41,808 bases of DNA from Rhodocyclaceae bacterium (GTDB taxonomy: Bacteria; Pseudomonadota; Gammaproteobacteria; Burkholderiales; Rhodocyclaceae). This document shows, in pieces, positions 8,089 to 14,556 of the stretch (positions are counted from its first letter, which is position 1; every line of letters starts with the position of its first letter). Location of the stretch: the NCBI GenBank assembly GCA_030682175.1, contig JAUXOM010000090.1, forward strand, positions 1 through 41,808, read 5' to 3'. Both the position numbers and the translations under genes were made by a program. The notes beneath the pieces were generated by a model that worked only from the letters and a program-made list of their open reading frames with translations, was not told where the DNA came from and made no database searches.

Positions 8089-8332
8089 CCCGCGCGTAGT
8101 AAGTATCGCCGCGCTTGAGGAACACGCCGAGCGCCTTGGCGCCGACGATCATCAGCAGGCAGGTGATAAAGCCGTAGGCGGCGCTGAAGCCGAACCACGA
8201 CTCGATCTCGAAATGCGGATGCAGATCGACGAAAGCACCGGCGATCACGGTCAGCGCCAGCACGACGAGAAAACCGCGCCAGAGTTTCTTCACATTGCGT
8301 GGTTCGTCGAGCCAATGTTCCGTTGTCTTCAT
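8072..8332 (-). CDS. Small conserved membrane protein between antiporter D subunits
   Basis: An 86-residue protein with two predicted helices (about residues 21-38 and 48-72), a charged N-terminus starting MKTTEHWLDEP, and a charged C-terminus (YYARDERDE). The start ATG at 8332 overlaps the upstream stop (ATGA), and its end overlaps the next gene by 17 bp, so it is tightly embedded in the operon. I do not recognise a named family. Its placement between two proton-conducting subunits suggests a small accessory subunit of the complex. A charged soluble tail on a two-helix hairpin would suit an assembly or linker role, which is speculative. Confidence 0.75.
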   Translation of the reverse strand: MKTTEHWLDEPRNVKKLWRGFLVVLALTVIAGAFVDLHPHFEIESWFGFSAAYGFITCLLMIVGAKALGVFLKRGDTYYARDERDE

Positions 8333-9786
8333 GACTTCACCAGTTGCTGTGCGAGCGCCAGCGGCACATCGGGGAAGAAGAACAGCGCCAGCGTGCCGGC
8401 GGCAGTAAATGTCAGGGCGATGACGATGGGCAGCGGGGCCTCGCCGTGCGGATGCGCCACGGCCTCGGCAGACAGCGGCTTGAAGAAGGCGCGCCAAATG
8501 ATCGGCAGGAAATAGGCGGCATTCAGCAAGGTAGAGAGCAAGATGACTGCCAGCGCAAACCACGCACCCTGGCTCATCGCGCCTGAAACGAGATACCACT
8601 TGCTGACAAAACCGGCGGCCGGCGGCAGGCCGATCATCGACAGCGCACCGATACCGAAAGCCGCCATGGTCCAGGGCATGCGGCGGCCGATGCCGTCGAG
8701 CTGGCTGACCTCGGTCTTGTGCGCGGCCGTGTAGATCGACCCGGCGGCGAAGAACAGGGTGATTTTGCCAAAGGCGTGGGCAGCGATGTGCAGCGCGGCG
8801 CCGACGATGGACAGCGGCGCGAGGATGGCTACGGCCAGGATGACGTAAGCGAGCTGACTCACCGTCGAGTAGGCGAGGCGGCGTTTAAGGTTGTCGGCGT
8901 GCAGGGCGACTAGCGAGGCGGCAATGATGGTGAAACCGCTGATGGCGACCAGCCAGTCGGTGGCGCCGGTCAGCGTGTCGATGCCGAAGACATAGACGAC
9001 GACCTTGACCACCGAGAACACGCCGGCCTTGACCACGGCCACGGCGTGCAGCAGCGCCGAAACGGGCGTCGGTGCGACCATCGCGGCGGGCAGCCAGCGG
9101 TGGAAGGGCATCAGCGCGGCCTTGCCGATGCCGAACATGAACAGCGCCAGCAGAATGGCGATGGCCCCCTTGTCCATGCCGGCAGGGAGTATCCCGCCCG
9201 GCTGAAAATCCGTGGTGCCGGAGATATGCCAGACATAAATTACCGCCGGCAAGAGGAACAGCACCGATGTGCCCATCAGAATGGCGAGGTAGGTGCGGCC
9301 GCCTTGCTTGGCTTTCTCGGTGCCGGCGTGGGTGACCAGCGGATAGGTGATCAGCGTCAGCACTTCATAGAACAGGAACAGCGTCAGCAGGTTGCCCGCG
9401 AAGGCGATCGCCAGCGCGGCGGCAATCGACAGCGCGAAGCAGACGTAAAAGCGCGTCTGGTGCTTTTCCTGGTTGCCGCGCATGTAGCCGATCGAATAGA
9501 CCGAATTGACGATCCACAGGCCGGACGCGATCAACGCGAACAGCATGCCCAGCGGCTCGACGCGGAAGGCGATGGGCAGGCCGGGAAGGGGTTCGAGCAG
9601 GACAAGTTCCGGCCGGACACCCGCCAGTACCGGATCGAGCAGTTGCACGACACAGGCGAAGAGTGCGGCGGCCGTCGCGAGCGTGATGCCTTCGCGCAGA
9701 TTGGGCAGCTTGCCGGCCAGCGCGATGCCGAGCGCGCCCAGCAGGGGCAGGACCAGCGCGGCGACAATGAAGTGTTCCGCGTTCAT
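8329..9786 (-). CDS. Mrp/Mnh antiporter subunit D/A-like (NuoL/M-type) protein
   Basis: A 485-residue polytopic protein of the proton-conducting family. It shows LFLFYEVLTLITYPLVTH (TM5 Glu), IGKAALMPFHRWLPAAM (TM7 Lys), APTPVSALLHAVAVVKAG and GFVSKWYLVSG (late Lys), so all key ion-path residues are present. It is closely related in design to the plus-strand protein at 2052-3569. The start ATG at 9786 overlaps the stop of mnhD (9783-9785), and the stop overlaps the start of the small 86-residue protein. NuoL/M-type subunits carry the ion-translocation half channels of these complexes. Confidence 0.88.
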   Translation of the reverse strand: MNAEHFIVAALVLPLLGALGIALAGKLPNLREGITLATAAALFACVVQLLDPVLAGVRPELVLLEPLPGLPIAFRVEPLGMLFALIASGLWIVNSVYSIGYMRGNQEKHQTRFYVCFALSIAAALAIAFAGNLLTLFLFYEVLTLITYPLVTHAGTEKAKQGGRTYLAILMGTSVLFLLPAVIYVWHISGTTDFQPGGILPAGMDKGAIAILLALFMFGIGKAALMPFHRWLPAAMVAPTPVSALLHAVAVVKAGVFSVVKVVVYVFGIDTLTGATDWLVAISGFTIIAASLVALHADNLKRRLAYSTVSQLAYVILAVAILAPLSIVGAALHIAAHAFGKITLFFAAGSIYTAAHKTEVSQLDGIGRRMPWTMAAFGIGALSMIGLPPAAGFVSKWYLVSGAMSQGAWFALAVILLSTLLNAAYFLPIIWRAFFKPLSAEAVAHPHGEAPLPIVIALTFTAAGTLALFFFPDVPLALAQQLVKS

Positions 9787-11294
9787 CGGCCGTTCTTCAC
9801 CAGTTGTTGCGCGGCATCGAGCGCGGAGCCGACGGTGATCGACGTATCCAGGCCAAACCAGATCGTCGCCGCGACCAGCAGCAGCGCGGGGATCAGCATC
9901 GACAGCGGGGCTTCGCGTTTTTCGAACCCGGCAAGCGGGGCGCGGAAGTAGGCGACTTCGACAAAACGCCAGACATAGGCGACGGCGAGCAGGGAGCTCA
10001 GCAGGATCGCGCCGACCAGCCAGAACTGGCCTTTCTCCAGCGCGGCCATGATCAGATACCACTTGCTGATGAAGCCGACCGTGCCGGGTACGCCGATCAG
10101 GGAGAGGCCGGCGATGACAATGCCGAAGCAGGTGAGCGGCATGCGCTTGGCGAGTCCATCAAGCCGATCAAAAGTCGGCGCTGGCGGTACGGCGCCATGC
10201 TTCGCAAGACCAAGCACCATGCCGCCAATGAGCAGGAAAATCGCGCCCTTGGCGATGCCGTGGTTGAACAGATGGACAATGGATGCCGTGAGGCCATTCA
10301 CCGAGTCGAAGGACAGTCCCAGCGTGATGTAACCGATCTGGCCGACGCTGGAATAGGCGAACAGGCGCTTCAGGTTGTGCTGGAAGATGGCGATGAAACT
10401 CGCCACGAACATGGCCAGCAGGGACAGGCCAAGCATGATCTGCGGCAGCGGCAGCTTGTCGAACACCAGGCTTTCGCCGAACACGGTGAAGTAAAAGCGA
10501 ATCAGCACATACACCGAAACCTTGGTGGCGGTTGCGGCGAGGAAGGCGGTGACGGCCGACGGTGCGTAGGTGTAGGCGTTGGGCAGCCACTGGTGCAGGG
10601 GAAACAGCGCCAGCTTCAGCGAGATGCCGACGGTCAGGAAGGCGAGGGCGGCAAGCACGGGGCGGTAGTTCTCGACATCGCGCAGGCGCTCGGCCATGTC
10701 GACGAGATTGAGCGTACCGGTCAGCAGGTAAAGGAAGCCGATGCCGATGACGATGAAGGTGGCGCCGATGCTGCCCATGATCAGGTACTGGTAGGCGGCG
10801 GTGAGCGCCCGGCGGTCGCGGCCCAGCGCGATCAGCACATAGGTCGACAGCGAGGAAATTTCGAGGAAGACGAAGATGTTGAAGGCGTCGCCGGTGATGG
10901 TGATGCCCAAGAGGCCGGTGAGGCAGAGCGCGAACATCGCGTAGTAGAGGTAGTGCAGTTCGCGCGGAATCTCGCGCTCGACGCTGGCGCGGCTGTAAGG
11001 CAGCACGAGGGCCGCCATGCCCGAGACAAGCAGCAGGACGAAACTGGTCAGCCGATCGACGCGGTACTCGATGCCCCAGGGCGGCGGCCAGCTGCCGATG
11101 TGGTAGGAGATGGCGCCCCCCGGGTCCAGTTGGCCCACCTGTAGCCACAGCCCGATGGCGCAGGCGAATGCCGCCCAGGCTGCGGTCGTGACGACGGCAA
11201 AGGCCAGTCCGCCGTGGCGCAACAACACGACCAGCGGTGCCGACAGCAAGGGCAGCACCACTTGCAGTGCCGGAAGATGTGCGGCGATGCTCAT
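9783..11294 (-). CDS. mnhD: Na+/H+ antiporter subunit D (MnhD/MrpD)
   Basis: A 503-residue, 14-helix protein. Its motifs fit MrpD best among the D-like proteins here: DAFNIFVFLEISSLSTYVLI (TM5 Glu), GISLKLALFPLHQWLP (TM7 Lys), YAPSAVTAFLAATATK, and PGTVGFISKWYLI (late Lys). It follows mnhC in the standard B-C-D order, with ATGA overlaps on both sides. The cytoplasmic loop HGAVPPAPTFD before DRLDGLAKRMP is encoded across a full copy of the 24-bp dispersed repeat (10170-10196), so repeat DNA has been tolerated in a variable loop. MrpD is essential for antiport in studied Mrp systems. Confidence 0.92.
   Translation of the reverse strand: MSIAAHLPALQVVLPLLSAPLVVLLRHGGLAFAVVTTAAWAAFACAIGLWLQVGQLDPGGAISYHIGSWPPPWGIEYRVDRLTSFVLLLVSGMAALVLPYSRASVEREIPRELHYLYYAMFALCLTGLLGITITGDAFNIFVFLEISSLSTYVLIALGRDRRALTAAYQYLIMGSIGATFIVIGIGFLYLLTGTLNLVDMAERLRDVENYRPVLAALAFLTVGISLKLALFPLHQWLPNAYTYAPSAVTAFLAATATKVSVYVLIRFYFTVFGESLVFDKLPLPQIMLGLSLLAMFVASFIAIFQHNLKRLFAYSSVGQIGYITLGLSFDSVNGLTASIVHLFNHGIAKGAIFLLIGGMVLGLAKHGAVPPAPTFDRLDGLAKRMPLTCFGIVIAGLSLIGVPGTVGFISKWYLIMAALEKGQFWLVGAILLSSLLAVAYVWRFVEVAYFRAPLAGFEKREAPLSMLIPALLLVAATIWFGLDTSITVGSALDAAQQLVKNGR
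10170..10196 (+). repeat. Dispersed 24-bp repeat, copy 3 (inside mnhD)
   Basis: Reference copy: AAAGTCGGCGCTGG, then CGG, TACGGCGCC. The coding strand reads GAVPPAPTF. GGCGC and GCGCC within it can pair. Confidence 0.9.
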
Positions 11295-11677
11295 GAGCCA
11301 GCCCCTTCCGCGTCTTCGATGGCATTATCCCGCGCGACAATTTCGTCTTCCTCGATCGTGCCGTAGGCCTCGCGGATGCGGACCGCCAGGGCCAGGCCGA
11401 GCGCCAGCGTGGCGACGCCGACGACGATGGCGGTGAGAATCAGCACATGCGGCAGCGGGTTGGAGTAAATGCTGTATTGCGGTGCCAGGATCGGCGCGGT
11501 GCCGCCGAGCAGCTTGCCCGGCGCGATGTAGAGCAGGTAAACCGAGGTCTGAAAAATGGAGAGACCGATCAGTTTCTTGATCAGGTTGCCGCGCGCGATG
11601 ACGATGAAGAGGCCGGCAACCATGAGAAAGACGGTGACGATGTAGCTGAAATGCTCGATCACGCCGCCGCTGCTCAT
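11291..11677 (-). CDS. mnhC: Na+/H+ antiporter subunit C (MnhC/MrpC)
   Basis: A 128-residue NuoK-like protein with three helices. It shows GNLIKKLIGLSIFQTSVYLLYI and DPLP-like SNPLPHVLILTAIVVGVATLALGLAL, both typical of MrpC. A negatively charged C-terminal tail (TIEEDEIVARDNAIEDAE) follows the last helix. The start and stop overlap mnhB and mnhD in ATGA form. It serves as a membrane subunit of the multisubunit cation/proton antiporter. Confidence 0.93.
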   Translation of the reverse strand: MSSGGVIEHFSYIVTVFLMVAGLFIVIARGNLIKKLIGLSIFQTSVYLLYIAPGKLLGGTAPILAPQYSIYSNPLPHVLILTAIVVGVATLALGLALAVRIREAYGTIEEDEIVARDNAIEDAEGAGS

Positions 11678-12108
11678 TCTTCCTTTCCCTCCCGCTGGCC
11701 GCGCGAGGCGAACATGTAGAAAATCTTCAGCATCACGCTGGATACGGTGGTGGCAACGCCGACCTCGACCCAGAAGATGCCGCGGTGCTGGCCGATCACC
11801 GGGTTCTTGTCGAGCACGAAATAATCCAGATAATTGCCGCCCAACAGCAGCCCGGCGACGCCGACACCCGCGTAAATCAGCACGCCGCCGGCCAGCATGC
11901 TTTCCACGAGCCGGTCGGGGACCGCCTGGCGTGTGTTGTCGAGGCCGAAGATCAGCGCATGGAAGACAATGCCGGTGGCGAAGATCACGCCGGCCTGGAA
12001 GCCGCCGCCCGGGCCGAAGTCGCCGTGGAACAGCACATAGAGGGCGAACAGCAGGATGAATGGGATCAGCAGCTTGCCGACCACCCTGAGCACGAGATCA
12101 TTTTGCAT
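11674..12108 (-). CDS. mnhB: Na+/H+ antiporter subunit B (MnhB/MrpB)
   Basis: A 144-residue, four-helix protein with the family signature HGDFGPGGGFQAGVIFATG after the first helix. It also has IGQHRGIFWVEVGVATTVSSVMLKIFY at the C-terminus, the segment that distinguishes MnhB (family usually ...GvelGvgltV.s.m..i.). It overlaps the end of the MbhDE-like gene by 11 bp and the start of mnhC by 4 bp. It is a membrane subunit of the Mrp antiporter module. Confidence 0.93.
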   Translation of the reverse strand: MQNDLVLRVVGKLLIPFILLFALYVLFHGDFGPGGGFQAGVIFATGIVFHALIFGLDNTRQAVPDRLVESMLAGGVLIYAGVGVAGLLLGGNYLDYFVLDKNPVIGQHRGIFWVEVGVATTVSSVMLKIFYMFASRGQREGKEE

Positions 12109-12652
12109 CGGTGTCTCGCTTGCGCCGCCTCAGCAGGGCGATGATTCCCGCGCCGGCGGTGAATACCACGGTGGTCTCGCCCAGCGTGTCATAGCCACGG
12201 AAGCTCGCCAGCACTGCCGTTACGACGTTGGGTATGTCGACCTCGTTCTGCAGGTAGCGCGGTGCGACGTGCTGATGAATCGGCGCCTGCGGGTCGGCGA
12301 AGTCGGGCAGACCCATGGCGCCGTAAATCAGCAATACGCCGGTCGTGGCGGAAAGGGCGAGCGGTAGCCAGGGCCGTTTTGCTGTCTTGGCTTCCTCGCT
12401 CTTGCACAGGTTGAGCGCGCCGAGCAGCAGCACGGTGGACACGCCGGCGCCGACGGCCGCCTCGGTCATCGCCACATCGACCGCATCGAGCGCGACCAGT
12501 ACCGTGGCCATGAGAAAGCTGTAGAGGCCGGAGAGCACGATCACGGCAAACAGGTTGCGCGTGCGGATCAGTGCCAGCACCAAGAGCACCATGAACACCA
12601 GCAGCACGTTGATGATTATGGTTTCGATGATGCCTCCGCCGGGCCGTCCCAA
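12098..12652 (-). CDS. MbhD/MbhE-like (DUF4040) antiporter-module protein
   Basis: The protein combines an N-terminal MbhD-type domain (DAVDVAMTEAAVGAGVSTVL is diagnostic) with a C-terminal MbhE-type segment (DIPNVVTAVLASFRGYDTLG, then ETTVVFTAGAGIIALL). In classic Mrp systems both domains form the C-terminus of MrpA; in Mbh complexes they are separate proteins. The gene order E-F-G-DE-B-C-D here matches the Mbh/Mbs antiporter arm. The start is uncertain. The expected start just before IETIII has ATC instead of ATG, directly after a repeat element. The only near candidate in frame is a TTG at 12652 inside that element, preceded by GGGGGGCGG. The open frame itself extends into mnhG. Confidence 0.82.
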   Translation of the reverse strand: MGRPGGGIIETIIINVLLVFMVLLVLALIRTRNLFAVIVLSGLYSFLMATVLVALDAVDVAMTEAAVGAGVSTVLLLGALNLCKSEEAKTAKRPWLPLALSATTGVLLIYGAMGLPDFADPQAPIHQHVAPRYLQNEVDIPNVVTAVLASFRGYDTLGETTVVFTAGAGIIALLRRRKRDTDAK

Positions 12653-12710
12653 GGAGGCATCCGCCCCCCCGTGGGGGGCAGCGAGCCGGGTTTGCGAGCG
12701 TGGGGGGCCA
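12629..12710 (+). repeat. Type A hairpin element, copy 1
   Basis: Stem GATGCCTCC (12629-12637) pairs perfectly with 12653-12661 around the loop GCCGGGCCGTCCCAA. A second C/G-run hairpin follows (CCCCCCC-GTG-GGGGG), then GCGAGCCGGGTTTGCG and GGGGGG. The element ends exactly at the TAA of mnhG (minus strand, 12711-12713). It covers the place where the MbhDE-like gene should have its ribosome binding site and start codon. It is antisense to the operon. Confidence 0.85.
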
Positions 12711-13031
12711 TTATTTGTTCTCCGCCGGGCCGTCAAGTAGCGGCTTGAGGCCGCGCAGCAATGCCGCGCGCGTCAGCGCATGGCTCGCCGTGGGACTGGC
12801 GAAGAAGATCAGCAGGCCGATCATCAGGAGCTTCACGGTGACCAGCGTGAAGCCTTCATGCAGCATGAGTCCGAGCAGGATCAGGCCCGCGCCCAGGGTT
12901 TCCGTCAGACTGGCGGCATGGACGCGGGTATAGAAGTCCGGCATGCGCAACAGCCCGATGCCGCCGACGATGCAGAAGAAACCGCCGCCGGCCAGGCAAA
13001 GTGCGCTCAGGATCTCGAACAGGGTCGTCAT
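12711..13031 (-). CDS. mnhG: Na+/H+ antiporter subunit G (MnhG/MrpG)
   Basis: A 106-residue, three-helix protein with the MrpG signature GGIGLLRMPDFYTRVHAAS between helices one and two, and LIGLLIFFASPTASHALTRAA near the C-terminus. It overlaps the end of mnhF by 4 bp (ATGA). MrpG is a small membrane subunit needed for complex assembly. It ends directly at a dispersed hairpin element, so read-through mRNA would carry that structure before the next gene. Confidence 0.94.
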   Translation of the reverse strand: MTTLFEILSALCLAGGGFFCIVGGIGLLRMPDFYTRVHAASLTETLGAGLILLGLMLHEGFTLVTVKLLMIGLLIFFASPTASHALTRAALLRGLKPLLDGPAENK

Positions 13032-13294
13032 GAGTCGCCCAAATTGCCCCGGTTGAAAAACTTCAGCACGGCGATGACGCCGATCACGTTGAGCAGCCCA
13101 TACACAATGGCCAGATCGAGGAACTCAGGACGGCCACCGAGAAATCCGAGCAGGGCGAGGATCAGCATGGCGCAGGTGCCGACGGTATTGGCCGCCTGCA
13201 GGCGGTCGAAAACGCTCGGACCGAGCGCCGCGCGCGCCAGCGCCAACAAGATAGTGACCAGCAGGGCGATGGCGGCGGCGGCGAGCATGCTCAA
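13028..13294 (-). CDS. mnhF: Na+/H+ antiporter subunit F (MnhF/MrpF)
   Basis: An 88-residue, three-helix protein with the MrpF pattern RAALGPSVFDRLQAANTVGT and YGLLNVIGVIAVLKFFNRG. It is coupled to both mnhE (stop/start overlap at 13291-13294) and mnhG. The length and the conserved GPSxxDRxxAxN motif make the call secure. In studied systems MrpF has also been linked to efflux of sodium and bile salts. Confidence 0.93.
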   Translation of the reverse strand: MSMLAAAAIALLVTILLALARAALGPSVFDRLQAANTVGTCAMLILALLGFLGGRPEFLDLAIVYGLLNVIGVIAVLKFFNRGNLGDS

Positions 13295-13767
13295 TGGGGC
13301 TCAAGCGCGCTGCAGCGGCGATCCATTTCACTGCCGGCGAGAGATGCGGCGCCCTCCCGGGTCAGCGCGTGCACGAGGAAGCGCCCCGCTTCGGCCTCGA
13401 CGGCGATGGTGCCGGGCGTTAGCGTGATCGAGTTGGCGTGGATCACCAGTCCGACATCCGTGCGCTGCGTCGGCGCGAATTCGACCAGCGTCGGCGAGAT
13501 CGGCAGGCTTGGCGAGAGGATGCGCCGGGTGACATCCCAGGCGGACTTGGCAATCTCCCAGACGAGCCAGGGCCAATAGGAAGTCAGCGCACGCCAAAGC
13601 ATTTCGACGGGGTGGCCCTCGTTGTCGATGAGTCCCAGGCGGCGTGCAATGAACACGACGGCGAGCGCACAGCCGAAGCCCGCGGCCAGCAGGAATGGCG
13701 TGAAAAATCCGGACAGCAGAATCCAGAAAATGTAAAGCGCTACCAGGGCGCTCAGGGAGCGGAACAT
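13291..13767 (-). CDS. mnhE: Na+/H+ antiporter subunit E (MnhE/MrpE)
   Basis: A 158-residue protein with two N-terminal helices and a soluble C-terminal domain. It shows LVWEIAKSAWDVTRRIL, then TDVGLVIHANSITLTPGTIAVE, the most conserved block in MrpE. It is the first gene of the tightly overlapping minus-strand antiporter operon. A gap of 156 bp separates it from the CBS protein gene upstream, so a promoter of its own is plausible just before it. Confidence 0.94.
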   Translation of the reverse strand: MFRSLSALVALYIFWILLSGFFTPFLLAAGFGCALAVVFIARRLGLIDNEGHPVEMLWRALTSYWPWLVWEIAKSAWDVTRRILSPSLPISPTLVEFAPTQRTDVGLVIHANSITLTPGTIAVEAEAGRFLVHALTREGAASLAGSEMDRRCSALEPH

Positions 13768-13780
13768 GGGGCGCGATTCT

Positions 13781-13808
13781 AATATAAGAAAAAGCTGATT
13801 AGCGAGAA
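13781..13808 (-). promoter_or_regulatory. Possible sigma-70 promoter of the mnhE operon
   Basis: On the minus strand TATATT (13786-13781) is preceded, 16 bp upstream, by TTCTCG (13808-13803), in an AT-rich island unusual for this window. It lies 13 bp before the mnhE ATG, so it would give a very short leader. The -35 match is poor (3 of 6). Confidence 0.28.
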
Positions 13809-13923
13809 TTATCTTCTGTCGCCGCGCTGAGCCCCTTGATGGGAGGGGGTGAGAGAGAAGGTGAGGTCATCGCGCGCAAGACTTTCATGTGCGTGGTGGT
13901 GTGTCGCCATGTCACCATGAAGG

Positions 13924-14547
13924 TTAGCGCCACAGGCTCAGCGGCGGATCATTGACCACCGCGCGCAGGATGTCGCTGCGCGAGACAAAGCCGATCAGCC
14001 GTCCGTTGTCGTCCACGATGGGTACGCCGTCGACATCATGGTCGAGCATGACGGTGGCGATGAGGCGGATGTCGGTTAGCGGCTCGGTAGCGACCACCGG
14101 CGTGGTCATGACATCGCGAACCTGCCGGCCGAGGGATTCGATGATCCGCTCAGCTTCGATATTGAGGGCGGTCAGCAGGTTGCGTTCGCTGACGACACCG
14201 ATGAGCCGTGCGGCATCGTCAAGCACTGGCGCCTGGTGGATGTGGTTTTCTTGCAGGGTCCGCCAGGCCTGCGCCACATCATCGCTGGCGGCGACGGTGA
14301 TCACCCGGCGCTGCATGACCTGCTCGGCACGATAGAGCGGGCCGCGCTCCTGATCGTTATGAATCATATCCTGGTAGGCGCGGATCGCTTCCGCGCCGGG
14401 CTGGCGCACCAGCCCGGCGAAGCTGGGCGCCTCACCCTCTTCGCCGATGGGTTGCACCGCGCGCAGGCTGTGGAGCGGGCGTACCCGAGTTAGATCTTCC
14501 AGCGAGCCGCTGAAGATCGGTCCGGAGATACCGTAAACGGAAAACAT
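13924..14547 (-). CDS. CBS-domain pair protein
   Basis: A 207-residue soluble protein with two CBS motifs in tandem. CBS1 spans roughly residues 76-130 (QVMQRRVITVAASD to LIGVVSERNLL). CBS2 spans roughly 142-200 (VRDVMTTPVVATEP to LIGFVSRSDIL). The first 70 residues are not a domain I recognise. CBS pairs commonly bind adenine nucleotides and gate transporters or enzymes. It starts 9 bp after the stop of the P-type ATPase and precedes the antiporter operon, so it may be an energy-state sensor for ion transport; that role is inference from position. Confidence 0.9.
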   Translation of the reverse strand: MFSVYGISGPIFSGSLEDLTRVRPLHSLRAVQPIGEEGEAPSFAGLVRQPGAEAIRAYQDMIHNDQERGPLYRAEQVMQRRVITVAASDDVAQAWRTLQENHIHQAPVLDDAARLIGVVSERNLLTALNIEAERIIESLGRQVRDVMTTPVVATEPLTDIRLIATVMLDHDVDGVPIVDDNGRLIGFVSRSDILRAVVNDPPLSLWR

Positions 14548-14556
14548 TTGTTGGCC

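Noticed and set aside
1-13767. The NuoL/M/N/K-like genes as complex I or as a membrane hydrogenase
   Set aside because: MnhE, F, G and B signatures are present and no quinone-site, iron-sulfur or NiFe subunit occurs in the window, so an Mrp/Mbh-type antiporter arm is the better reading.
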